In this document: piece after piece, positions 25,174-33,750 of the stretch
Numbering within the stretch: position 1 is the first letter of the stretch
Layout: every line of letters begins with the position of its first letter
From: Actinomyces sp.
Lineage (GTDB): Bacteria; Actinomycetota; Actinomycetes; Actinomycetales; Actinomycetaceae
Reading direction: 5' to 3'
NCBI RefSeq assembly: GCF_029851875.1
Contig: NZ_JARKVC010000032.1
Location: 18,709 to 82,708, forward strand
DNA length: 64,000 nucleotides
Program-made: the position numbers and the translations under genes
Notes under the pieces: model-generated
The model's input: only the letters and a program-made list of their open reading frames with translations
What the model was told of the DNA's origin: nothing
Databases searched by the model: none

Positions 25174-27428
25174 GCATCGAACGCTCCATCACGCCCTACA
25201 TCATGTTCGGCGAGGAGCCCGTCCTCAGCGCGCTGACGAAGATCAACGCCAACCGCGCCCGGACAGTCTTCCTCGTCGACGAGCACGGCACCCTCGTCGG
25301 CTCCCTGACGGACGGGGACGTGCGGCGGTGGCTGACCTCCGGTCACAACGACCTCCAGGTCCCCGCCTCGGCGGTAGCCAACCTCTCCCCACGCTTCGTC
25401 ACCGAGGGCACGATCCTGGACGAGCTCGACTGGGCGTTTCGGGACGGCGTCACCCTCATCCCGGTCCTGGACGACCGCCACCGCGTCGTCGCCATCGCCT
25501 CTCCAGGAAACGACATCTTTACCATCGGCACCCACAAGGTCGGCAAGGACCAGCCAGTCTTCATCATCGCCGAGATCGGCAACAACCACCAGGGCGAGTA
25601 CACACGTGCGATCGAGCTCGTGGACCTGGCCGTGGATGCAGGCGCGGACTGCGTCAAGTTCCAGCTGCGTGACATGGACGCGCTCTACCGTGGAGCCTCC
25701 GGGCAGATCACGGCCGGCGAGGACCTGGGAGCGCAGTACACCCTGGACCTGCTCACCCGTTTCTCCCTGCCGGCAGAGGCGATGCTCAAGGTCTTCGACC
25801 ACTGCCGCGAGCGCGGTATCGACATCATGTGCACCCCCTGGGACCTTCCCAGTCTCGACGTGCTGTGCCAGTACGGCGTCGACGGGCTCAAGATCGCCTC
25901 CGCGGACCTGACGAACCACACCCTGCTGCGTGCAGCGGCACGCGAGTCCCTGCCGATGATCGTGTCCACCGGTATGAGCACCGAGGCCGAGATCAAGGAG
26001 TCGGTGTCTCTCCTGCGACGCTACTCCGCTCCGTACGCGCTGCTGCAGTGCCAGTCCTCCTACCCCGCTCCTTTCAAGGACCTCAACCTGCGTTACATGC
26101 AGCGCCTCGCAGAGATCGGTGACTGCCCGGTCGGCTACTCCGGGCACGAGCGTGGCTTCCACGTCCCGATGGCGGCCGTGGCCATGGGAGCTGCCATCAT
26201 CGAGAAGCACTTCACCACCGACCGAGGGCTTGAGGGCAATGACCACAAGGTCTCCTTGCTCCCAGACGAATTCGCCTCCATGGTCCAGCAGATTCGTGAG
26301 GTGGAGGCCTCGCTCGGTAGTGCTGAGCCGCGCACGGTGCAGCCGGGTGAGTTCATGAACCGTGCCAATCTGGCCAAGTCCCTGGTGGCTGCCCGTGACC
26401 TGTCCGCAGGACAGAAGATCACCGGAGACGACGTCGAGGTGAAGAGCCCCGGACGGGGCCTTCAGCCCAACCGTATGACGGATCTCGTCGGACGAGTCCT
26501 GACCCGTGATATCGCTGCCGGTGACTTTTTCTACGACGGCGACGTGAACGACGACGCCCCTCGGCCCCGCGCCTACAGCTTCCGCCGTCCCTGGGGCGTG
26601 CCCGTGCGCTACCACGACTTCCGCCGCATCCTTGCCGCCGGCGCCCAGCCCGACTTCCTGGAGTTCCACTACTCCTACAAGGACCTGGACATGGATGTGG
26701 ACGAGGTCTTCGCGGACTTCACGGACAAGCCGCTGCCTATGGGCTACACCTGCCACCTGCCAGACCTGTTCAGCGGTGACTTCATCCTGGATCTTGCCTC
26801 GAAGGACGACGAGGTGTGGGAGCGCTCCATCCGAGAGCTCCAGCGCACCATCGACATCACCACCTCGCTGCGTCCTTACTTCCAGCAGGAGGAGGCTCCG
26901 GTCTTCATCGCGACCCTCGGCGGTTTCACCGAGTCGGGCTTTGTCTCTCCCGATGAGGTCCCAGCCATGTACGACCGCATCATCGAGGGCCTCAAGCAGG
27001 TGGACCACTCTGGTGTACGGCTTGCGCCCCAGACCCTCCCGCCCTACCCGTGGCTTCTGGGCGGTCAGAAGTACCACAACCTCTTTATGAGCCCTGAGGC
27101 CCTGGCTGACTTCGCTGAGCGTTCCGGCCTGCAGATCACCTACGACATCTCGCACTCGATGCTCTCAGCCAACCACGAGCACCGACCGCTACGCGAGTAC
27201 ACCGAGATCCTGGCCCCGCTCGCGGCCCACCTGCACATCGTCGACGGCAAGGGCGTTGACGGAGAGGGCACCCAGATTGAGGAGGGCGACGTCGACTGGC
27301 CAGAGCTCGCCGAGCAGCTGGACCGTCTGGCGCCTGGTGTCTCCTTCATTCCGGAGATCTGGATGGGGCACGTCAACGACGGTGAAGGCTTCTGGAGGGC
27401 CCTGGACCGCCTGGAGAAGTACCTGTGA
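25170..27428 (+). CDS. Four-part nonulosonic acid synthase: CBS pair, NeuB, SAF, C-terminal TIM-barrel isomerase-like domain
   Basis: 752 residues, about twice a normal NeuB. Residues 5-115 form a CBS pair (RTVFLVDEHGTLVGSLTDGDVRRWL). About 125-375 is NeuB (FIIAEIGNNHQGEYTRAIELVDLAVDAGADCVKFQ, MCTPWDLPSLDVL, GYSGHERG, IEKHFTTDRGLEGNDHKVSL), condensing a hexosamine with PEP. About 395-460 is the SAF antifreeze-like lid (AARDLSAGQKI, PGRGLQP). About 480-750 resembles sugar-phosphate isomerases of the AP-endonuclease-2 TIM-barrel type (YDISHSMLSANH, AAHLHIVDGKGVDGEG, FIPEIWMGH). No separate 2-epimerase gene (neuC) is present, so the C-terminal domain may help make the precursor. That is inference. 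Confidence 0.9.
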   Translation: MSIERSITPYIMFGEEPVLSALTKINANRARTVFLVDEHGTLVGSLTDGDVRRWLTSGHNDLQVPASAVANLSPRFVTEGTILDELDWAFRDGVTLIPVLDDRHRVVAIASPGNDIFTIGTHKVGKDQPVFIIAEIGNNHQGEYTRAIELVDLAVDAGADCVKFQLRDMDALYRGASGQITAGEDLGAQYTLDLLTRFSLPAEAMLKVFDHCRERGIDIMCTPWDLPSLDVLCQYGVDGLKIASADLTNHTLLRAAARESLPMIVSTGMSTEAEIKESVSLLRRYSAPYALLQCQSSYPAPFKDLNLRYMQRLAEIGDCPVGYSGHERGFHVPMAAVAMGAAIIEKHFTTDRGLEGNDHKVSLLPDEFASMVQQIREVEASLGSAEPRTVQPGEFMNRANLAKSLVAARDLSAGQKITGDDVEVKSPGRGLQPNRMTDLVGRVLTRDIAAGDFFYDGDVNDDAPRPRAYSFRRPWGVPVRYHDFRRILAAGAQPDFLEFHYSYKDLDMDVDEVFADFTDKPLPMGYTCHLPDLFSGDFILDLASKDDEVWERSIRELQRTIDITTSLRPYFQQEEAPVFIATLGGFTESGFVSPDEVPAMYDRIIEGLKQVDHSGVRLAPQTLPPYPWLLGGQKYHNLFMSPEALADFAERSGLQITYDISHSMLSANHEHRPLREYTEILAPLAAHLHIVDGKGVDGEGTQIEEGDVDWPELAEQLDRLAPGVSFIPEIWMGHVNDGEGFWRALDRLEKYL

Positions 27429-28540
27429 CCCGTCCTCAGTTCTTTTCCGATAGCGCGCGACGCACCTATAGAGGCATTCTAGGTAACGCGCCGATCGCCC
27501 TGTGGGCGGTACCGGTCGCTGATCTGGGTGGTGTAGCCCGGCACGTGCTTGACGTCGCACGCACCGGTATCCCGGATACGCGACTGGTGGTGCTGTGCCC
27601 ACCGGGGCCGCTCGCAACCGCTTTACGGGATATCGGTATTCCTGTCCTGGTCGAAGGCTTTGGTCCCGAGGCCGGCCTGCGTTCCTCAGTGCGTAGCCTG
27701 CGCCATGCAGTGGCCAAGCTGCGTCCCGCTGTCTTGCACACACATCTTGCTTACGCCGATCTCGTCGCCGCACTCGCTGTCCCGATCAGCTGGCCGGTAC
27801 GGCTGATCTCGACGGAACACGGAATCGCCGCGCCAGGAACGGATGTCGTGTACCACGGTTCAGGGGCCAAGTCGGCTTTCATGCATGCCGTTCACGCAGC
27901 CCGCTGCGAGCGTTTTGATGCGCTCATTGCTGTCTCCGAGGCGACAGCTGCTGCTATGCGCGCCACCTGGCACCCACGCCGTGAGATTCGCGTCGTCTAC
28001 AACGGCGTCAATCCGCTTGCGCATCTTGCACCGACGACAGGGCTTCGAATTCTCTCACTGGCTCGTCTTGCGCCAGAAAAGCGCATTACTGAGCTGCTCA
28101 AGGCCTTCTCTGTCCTCCACCGAGATCACCCAGAGGCATGCCTCACCATTGCGGGCACCGGTCCCCTTGAGGAGGAGTTGCGCGCGACGGTGGCCGTGCT
28201 TGGTCTTGAGGAAGCCGTTGACATGCCGGGTTTCGTAGATGCTGAGCAGGCCTTGGCTGAGCATGATGTCCTTGCCCAGCTGTCTGTGTGGGAAAACTGC
28301 TCCTACTCGCTTCTCGACGCTGTTGCCCACGGGAAGGGCGTGGTGGCCACACCCGTGGGTGGCAACCCCGAGCTCTTGCCTCCGCAGTCGCTGGTAGGAG
28401 CAGAAGACCTCCAGGGGCTTGCCTCTGTGCTCTACACCCAGGGGATGGATCTTCAGGCGCGCCCCCAGCTGGGTCACTGGCTTTCTCTGCCGGAGATGAC
28501 CGTAGAGATCCAGGATGTCTACCGAGGCTGCTTCGCATGA
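27425..28540 (+). CDS. Glycosyltransferase, GT4-like
   Basis: 371 residues, GTG start overlapping the preceding TGA. WAVPVADLGGVARHVLDVARTG is the N-terminal acceptor loop and HTHLAYADLVAALA follows. The donor domain shows LRILSLARLAPEKRITELLKAF, CLTIAGTGPLEEELRATVAVLGLEEAVDMPGFV and VWENCSYSLLDAVAHGKGVVATPVGGNPELL, the standard GT4 E-x7-E region. Translational coupling places it in the nonulosonate capsule operon. Sugar specificity is not evident. Confidence 0.9.
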   Translation: MTRPQFFSDSARRTYRGILGNAPIALWAVPVADLGGVARHVLDVARTGIPDTRLVVLCPPGPLATALRDIGIPVLVEGFGPEAGLRSSVRSLRHAVAKLRPAVLHTHLAYADLVAALAVPISWPVRLISTEHGIAAPGTDVVYHGSGAKSAFMHAVHAARCERFDALIAVSEATAAAMRATWHPRREIRVVYNGVNPLAHLAPTTGLRILSLARLAPEKRITELLKAFSVLHRDHPEACLTIAGTGPLEEELRATVAVLGLEEAVDMPGFVDAEQALAEHDVLAQLSVWENCSYSLLDAVAHGKGVVATPVGGNPELLPPQSLVGAEDLQGLASVLYTQGMDLQARPQLGHWLSLPEMTVEIQDVYRGCFA

Positions 28541-29577
28541 CCCTTATTCATCTTGCGAGCAATAACGGGGAGATCGGCGGCGGGGAGGTCATGCTTCTTC
28601 ACCTCGCCGAGGGCCTGCGCGACCTCGGTCACGAGGTGCATGTCCTCGGGCCCGCTGCGCCGTGCGGTGTGCTTGAGGCGGCTGCCGAGCGCGGCTTTGA
28701 CACGACTGAGATGCCGGCGGGCCGCCGAGACTATATGCGTGCGCTGGCGTCCTGGGACCGCAGACGGCATGGGATCTTGTGGTGCAACGGCCTGGTCCCG
28801 GCACTGGCAACAGCTGGGCGCCGGCGCCGTATTGTCCATCTGCACCAGGCGCCTACCTGGAAGCATGTGCTGGCAGGGCGCACGGCAGGCATGGGCGCTC
28901 TGGCACTTCTCGTGCCGTCAGCCTGGATGGCTGCGCGGTTCCCGGGTGCACAGATCCTTCCGAACTGGGTGGAGGCCGTAGACGTCCTCCCTCACCAGCG
29001 CAGCGAGAAGGAGCCCGTCATCCTGGGTTTCCTTGGCCGGTTGAGCCTTGATAAAGGCGTGGGGACCCTTGCACGTGCGCTGCAGCAACTGGATGTCGGG
29101 AACCCTGGCCGTTATCGTCTTCTCCTTGCAGGCGAGTCGCGTTTTGTTGATGAGGCTGATCAACAGCAGCTGCGGAAGGCCCTTGCTCCCATTGCTCATC
29201 TCACCCGCCAACCGGGCTGGATGGAGCGGGCAGACTTCTTTTCGGCCGTTGACCTTGCGGTCTTCCCCTCTACCGCGCCAGAGTCCTTTGGGCTCATCGT
29301 CGCCGAGGCGCAAAACGCACGCTGTCCTTATGTCGTGTCTGACTCGGGAGCCCTGCCGGAGGTTGCTGGCCAGGCATATCCGTGGGTCTTCCACGCAGGA
29401 GACCACGTGAGCCTGTCTCGCCGTATCGAGCAGGCCCTGGCTGTCTCAGATTCGGAGCAGGAGCAGCTTCTTCAGACTCAGCATGAGCGGTGGGAGTCCC
29501 GTTTCTCTCCCACCGCTGGTGCTGCTCGCCTTCGCCACCTGCTCACCGATGTCCTCCCGCAGGAAGAGAACGCATGA
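28537..29577 (+). CDS. Glycosyltransferase, GT4-like
   Basis: 346 residues from the ATG at 28537, which overlaps the previous stop (ATGA); the track ORF from 28288 has a spurious N-terminus overlapping that gene. NNGEIGGGEVMLLHLAEGLRDLGHEVHVLGP is the GT-B N-terminal signature. VILGFLGRLSLDKGVGTLARAL and FPSTAPESFGLIVAEAQNARCPYVVSDSGALPEV are the donor-site motifs. The protein is shorter than typical GT4 enzymes but complete. It belongs to the capsule operon. Confidence 0.9.
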   Translation: MTLIHLASNNGEIGGGEVMLLHLAEGLRDLGHEVHVLGPAAPCGVLEAAAERGFDTTEMPAGRRDYMRALASWDRRRHGILWCNGLVPALATAGRRRRIVHLHQAPTWKHVLAGRTAGMGALALLVPSAWMAARFPGAQILPNWVEAVDVLPHQRSEKEPVILGFLGRLSLDKGVGTLARALQQLDVGNPGRYRLLLAGESRFVDEADQQQLRKALAPIAHLTRQPGWMERADFFSAVDLAVFPSTAPESFGLIVAEAQNARCPYVVSDSGALPEVAGQAYPWVFHAGDHVSLSRRIEQALAVSDSEQEQLLQTQHERWESRFSPTAGAARLRHLLTDVLPQEENA

Positions 29578-30569
29578 ATACCTCTCCTCTGCACGGTCGC
29601 GACGGCGACGCTGCCCGAGCAACGCACCCGCTCACAGCCTCTCTCGTGATCCCTAGCTACAAGGGTGAGACCAAGCTCCCCACGCTCTTGGCCGCGCTCG
29701 AAAAGCAAGACGCTCCGCATGGCAGCTGGGAGGCGCTTGTCGTGATCGACGGCCTCTTTGATGACTCACCGGCTCTCATCGAGGCAGCGCGCGAACAGGG
29801 CGTACCCGTGCGCGCCGTCGTCCTGGAAGAGAACCAGGGGCGTGTCGCGGCACTCAACGCCGGATTCGCCGCAGCCACGGGCGATGTCCTCATCCGTTGT
29901 GATGATGATCTGGAGCCTGCCGCGAGCTACGTGTCCTCCCACCTCGCTCGCCACGCCCACGCCGCGCAGCCAATCGGCGTCGTCGGAATCTATCGCGATA
30001 TCCTCCCGCATTCGCGATACTCCTCAGTATATGGTCACCCACGCGAGCAAAAGGTTCGTCAGGGGGCATACGCCGCAAATCACCCCAGCTGGAAATACTG
30101 GGCAGGCAACTGCTCGGTCACTCGAGAGACCTATGACCGCCTCGGTGGATACTCAACAGCCTATGTCCACTACGGCTGGGAAGATGTGGACTTCGGTTAC
30201 CGCCTTCATGAGATCGGGGTCCCTGTCATCCTTGCTCCGGAGCTGGAGACCATCCACCACGGAGCTGCGATCTCGACCGTGACACGCACCTTGCGCGCCT
30301 ACCACTCTGGTGCAGCACGCCGCACCTTCGATGCCCAGCACCCCGGCGTCGTGCCCGCGCCCAGTGCCGGAAGCGGCTGGTGGGGACGTCTTGTCTCCGC
30401 TGTGGCAGCCGCTGGAGCAGAAGAGCAGGTAGAGACTCGTGCCCGCCTGACCGACCACTTCCTTCCCTTCCTTCCCAGTGCTCTCGGCGAGAAGCTGGTG
30501 GCTCTCAACGTGGAGTCCGCCTCTCTCGCTGGCTACGAGCACGCTCACACTGTCACGAACCGATTCTGA
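29574..30569 (+). CDS. Glycosyltransferase family 2
   Basis: 331 residues from the ATG at 29574 overlapping the previous stop; the longer track ORF is not supported. ASLVIPSYKGETKLPTLLAAL and VLIRCDDDLEPAASYVSSHLARH contain the GT-A acidic motif. The acceptor side has YWAGNCSVTRETYDRLGGYSTAYVHYGWEDVDFGYRLHEIG, the W-E-D-x-D motif of galactosyl/chondroitin-type GT2 C-terminal domains. It probably adds one residue of the capsule repeat. Confidence 0.9.
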   Translation: MNTSPLHGRDGDAARATHPLTASLVIPSYKGETKLPTLLAALEKQDAPHGSWEALVVIDGLFDDSPALIEAAREQGVPVRAVVLEENQGRVAALNAGFAAATGDVLIRCDDDLEPAASYVSSHLARHAHAAQPIGVVGIYRDILPHSRYSSVYGHPREQKVRQGAYAANHPSWKYWAGNCSVTRETYDRLGGYSTAYVHYGWEDVDFGYRLHEIGVPVILAPELETIHHGAAISTVTRTLRAYHSGAARRTFDAQHPGVVPAPSAGSGWWGRLVSAVAAAGAEEQVETRARLTDHFLPFLPSALGEKLVALNVESASLAGYEHAHTVTNRF

Positions 30570-30578
30570 GCAGCTGCC

Positions 30579-31718
30579 ATGTCACGTCCACAGATTGCGC
30601 TTGCCCATGACTACCTCACCCAGCGCGGTGGGGCCGAGCGTGTGGTTCTCGCGATGCACCGGGCCTTCCCAGACGCCCCGATCTACACGACTCTCTATGA
30701 CCAGCAAGGCACTTTCCCAGAATTCCAGGACGCCGACATCCGGGTCAGTGCCCTCAACCGTCTGCCCATCGCCCGCAAGCACTTTCGGGCCATGCTTCCC
30801 TTTCTCGCCCCGACGGCCTCTTCGATCACGGTAGATGCGGACCTGACGATCGCCTCCTCTACGGGGTGGGCACACGGCTTTCGATTCACAGGTCAGAGCC
30901 TGATCTACTGTCACTCCCCCGCGCGTTTCCTGCACCTGTCACGGCAGTACCTGGGAGACGCCTCCCCGCTGAGCCCCCAGGCACTCGCACTGGGCACGTT
31001 GCGCCCCACTTTGCGGCGATGGGACCGCCGCGCTGCTCTCAGCGCGGATCGCTACCTAGCAAACTCAACGATCGTCGCCGAGCGTATCCATCGGGTCTAC
31101 GGGATTGAGGCCGACGTCCTCTTCCCACCTGGAGGAGTGGATGCTCACGCACCGTTGACCCCCGTCCCGCAAGTCGAGCACTGGGTGACGCAGGCCGACC
31201 CACGCCCCTTCCACCTTGTGGTCTCGCGCCTCATGCCCTACAAGAAGGTCGACGTCGTCCTTGAGGCCTTCTCCCAGATGCCTGGTCACAGGCTGTTGGT
31301 CGTCGGCAGAGGGCCGGAGCAAGAACGCCTCACTCGTCTCGCCCCTCCCAATACCCGGCTCGTCTCCGGCCTTGATGACACGCAGGTCCGCTGGGCCTAC
31401 GCACACGCACGCGCGCTGATAGCGCCGGCCTTCGAGGACTTCGGCCTGACCCCGCTCGAGGCCTATGCATTTGGCACTCCTGTCCTAGCGCGGCGCGGCG
31501 GCGGCTACCTGGACACCGTCGTGGACGGAGTCACCGGCCTGTTCTTTGAGCACTCCACCTCTCAGGACATCATGCGCGCCGTCAGGCGCGAGACCACCGT
31601 GAGCTGGGACCGGGAGGCCATCATCGAGCACGGTCGTTGTTTTGCTGAAGACAGGTTCGCTGAGCGTCTACGGGCCTACGCGGATGCCATGCTGAAGGGC
31701 CCGGAGGTCCGGCGATGA
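30579..31718 (+). CDS. Glycosyltransferase, GT4 (WbaZ-like, probable mannosyl/rhamnosyl transferase)
   Basis: 379 residues. IALAHDYLTQRGGAERVVLAMHRAFPDAPIYTTLYD is characteristic of WbaZ-like GT4 enzymes, as is LIYCHSPARFLHLSRQYL. The donor domain has FHLVVSRLMPYKKVDVVLEAF, LLVVGRGPEQERL and ALIAPAFEDFGLTPLEAYAFGTPVLARRGGGYLDTV, with the catalytic E pair in EDFGLTPLE. It directly precedes and overlaps the initiating transferase gene. Specificity for mannose is inferred from family trends only. Confidence 0.92.
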   Translation: MSRPQIALAHDYLTQRGGAERVVLAMHRAFPDAPIYTTLYDQQGTFPEFQDADIRVSALNRLPIARKHFRAMLPFLAPTASSITVDADLTIASSTGWAHGFRFTGQSLIYCHSPARFLHLSRQYLGDASPLSPQALALGTLRPTLRRWDRRAALSADRYLANSTIVAERIHRVYGIEADVLFPPGGVDAHAPLTPVPQVEHWVTQADPRPFHLVVSRLMPYKKVDVVLEAFSQMPGHRLLVVGRGPEQERLTRLAPPNTRLVSGLDDTQVRWAYAHARALIAPAFEDFGLTPLEAYAFGTPVLARRGGGYLDTVVDGVTGLFFEHSTSQDIMRAVRRETTVSWDREAIIEHGRCFAEDRFAERLRAYADAMLKGPEVRR

Positions 31719-33124
31719 CACACAACAAGCTCATGCGCATCGTCGGTGTCAGCGCTGTCGTCCTGGACGCTCTCGTGATCCTGCTGACGACGGCCCTGGC
31801 TGAGGACCTACGCTCACGTCTGGAGTTCATCGCGGACGGGTACGTCCTTGACCAGACCCTCTCACAGCTGCGGATCCCTCTGGCCATCGGGTGGGTACTT
31901 GTCATTGCAGTGGCGGGCGGTTACTCCACACGAGACCTCGAGTCAGGGACCTCCAGCTACCGGCGTGTCCTCAACGCCTCCATGCTCACCGCCTGCCTGA
32001 TGACGACGGTTCTGTTCTTTGGCCGTGTGCCGATGTCACGCGCCTACGTGCTGATCCTCGTACTCATCGGACCGCTTCTGCTCCTCCTCGGACGTATCCT
32101 GCTCAGACGTCTCCTCCATGCGATCTACCGCCGCAGTATCGGGACCAGGCGGGTCATGGTCGTTGGCCACGGTCCGGTACTGGCTGCCCTCGTCAGGCGT
32201 ATCCGTCAAGGTAAGTGGCTCGGTCTGACACCCGTCGCGGTGGTCCAGGCCTCGCCGGAAGAGGCACGAGACCTTCGCCTCCCCTTGGCGGACGCCTCCG
32301 TGGGTCTGCTCCCCCTGGCAAAGGAGTACGCAGCAGATCTCGTTCTCTTTGCTGACGGCTCGATGCCCTCAACCACTGACTTCCGCCGTTACCTGTGGCA
32401 GTTCGAGCGCCACCACACCAAGCTGGCGGCAGTGTCGTCCATCATTGACGTCGCTTCCGACCGCGTACGTACCCGTCCTGTCGCGGGCACCCAGATCGTC
32501 TACATTGAGGATCCACGGTCAGCCGGCGCACTGTCCTGGAGCAAGCACCTCTTCGACATCGTCTCTGCATCCCTGATGCTGCTCGTGCTCTCTCCTGTCA
32601 TGGCCATCACTGCCCTGCTCGTCAGCCGTGACGGCGGACCTGTGCTCTTCCGACAGACACGGGTCGGTCACGATGGCAAGCCCTTCACCATGCTCAAGTT
32701 CCGTTCGATGGTGGTTGATGCCGAGAGCCGTCTGAAGTCGGTCCAGACGGAGAAGCAGACCAACGAGGTGATGTTCAAGCGCGCCGACGACCCTCGCGTC
32801 ACCAAGGTCGGACGCTACATTCGCCGCTATTCCATTGACGAGCTCCCTCAGCTCATCAACGTGATTCGCGGGGAGATGAGTCTGATCGGCCCGCGGCCGC
32901 CCTTGCCCCGCGAGGTCGCGCGCTACACCGACGACGAGTGGCGGCGTCTACGTGTACGCCCAGGACTAACGGGCCTGTGGCAGGTCTCCGGGCGTTCCGA
33001 CCTCTCCTGGGACGAGACGATCCGACTGGATCTCTACTACATCGACAACTGGTCCCTGCTCCAGGACTTCTCTATCCTGCTGCGTACCGTGAAGGCTGTC
33101 TTCGTGGGACACGGCGCCTACTAA
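31715..33124 (+). CDS. Initiating sugar-1-phosphate transferase (polyprenyl glycosylphosphotransferase, WbaP/CpsE type)
   Basis: 469 residues. Four to five membrane helices and a CoA-binding-like domain (TRRVMVVGHGPVLAALVRRI) precede the catalytic domain. The latter has KHLFDIVSASLMLLVLSPVMAITALLVSRDGGPVLFRQTRVGHDGKPFTMLKFRSMV, ELPQLINVIRGEMSLIGPRPPLPREV and RPGLTGLWQVSGRSDLSWDETIRLDLYYI, the full PGT signature. It loads the first sugar-phosphate on undecaprenyl phosphate and so starts the repeat unit. The coupling to neighbours confirms the operon as a Wzy-type capsule or EPS locus. Confidence 0.95.
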   Translation: MTHNKLMRIVGVSAVVLDALVILLTTALAEDLRSRLEFIADGYVLDQTLSQLRIPLAIGWVLVIAVAGGYSTRDLESGTSSYRRVLNASMLTACLMTTVLFFGRVPMSRAYVLILVLIGPLLLLLGRILLRRLLHAIYRRSIGTRRVMVVGHGPVLAALVRRIRQGKWLGLTPVAVVQASPEEARDLRLPLADASVGLLPLAKEYAADLVLFADGSMPSTTDFRRYLWQFERHHTKLAAVSSIIDVASDRVRTRPVAGTQIVYIEDPRSAGALSWSKHLFDIVSASLMLLVLSPVMAITALLVSRDGGPVLFRQTRVGHDGKPFTMLKFRSMVVDAESRLKSVQTEKQTNEVMFKRADDPRVTKVGRYIRRYSIDELPQLINVIRGEMSLIGPRPPLPREVARYTDDEWRRLRVRPGLTGLWQVSGRSDLSWDETIRLDLYYIDNWSLLQDFSILLRTVKAVFVGHGAY

Positions 33125-33126
33125 CG

Positions 33127-33750
33127 ATGCCTGCACGACAGATCAGCACGACTCACCATTCCCCTGGCACTCGCGCCTCCGCTTGGAGCTCGACGATCTG
33201 GACACTTGCCTTCCTCATCACGTGGCTTCTATCGGCCGCCGTCGAACCTGCCCAGGCGTTCGGATACTGGCTACTTGTTGAGCTTGGTGCCGTTCGTCAC
33301 GCCTGCCCACCGTGGCTGTTGTCCTTCATCATGACGCTTGGCTCGGCGCCAACGACTGCCTTCACACTTCTTGCCTGTCTGACTATCAGGCTATTGCGCC
33401 AGCCTTGGAAACCTGCGGTACTGGCGTTGGGTGCCGTCTGCGGTGCACTTTCTCTCGCCTTGCTCTTACCACATCTTAATCTATACGTCGACTATGGCTG
33501 GTTCCCACACGAATCCACTTTTCCTTCAGGGCATATGGCTGGATTTCTTGTCTCTCTCTTGATGCTGAAGAGCATCATGCCGAGAGGTAGGAGGCGGCAA
33601 TTCGCAGTGACCGCGTTCGCGTGTCTCATCGGTTGCGCACTCGGCGTCGTTATCCTGTCTGTCACCGCACACACCTTGTGGGATGTCCTAGGCTCCATCT
33701 TCCTGGTTCTCGCTATCCGTCCTCTCGTCAGTCCAAGGAGCAGCGCATGA
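33127..33750 (+). CDS. PAP2-family membrane phosphatase
   Basis: 207 residues from the ATG at 33127; the track ORF start overlaps the preceding gene. Six hydrophobic segments surround STFPSGHMAG and VTAHTLWDVLG, matching the second (PSGH) and third (H-x3-D-like) PAP2 catalytic motifs; the first K-x6-RP motif is weak or degenerate. In this setting it probably recycles undecaprenyl diphosphate to the monophosphate needed by the initiating transferase. It overlaps the polymerase gene by 4 bp. Confidence 0.8.
   Translation: MPARQISTTHHSPGTRASAWSSTIWTLAFLITWLLSAAVEPAQAFGYWLLVELGAVRHACPPWLLSFIMTLGSAPTTAFTLLACLTIRLLRQPWKPAVLALGAVCGALSLALLLPHLNLYVDYGWFPHESTFPSGHMAGFLVSLLMLKSIMPRGRRRQFAVTAFACLIGCALGVVILSVTAHTLWDVLGSIFLVLAIRPLVSPRSSA

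Noticed and set aside
25026-27155. 709-residue minus-strand ORF opposite the NeuB fusion
   Set aside because: Composition is that of a GC-rich shadow frame (many V, G, H, R), with no conserved domain, and it is fully antisense to a clear enzyme.
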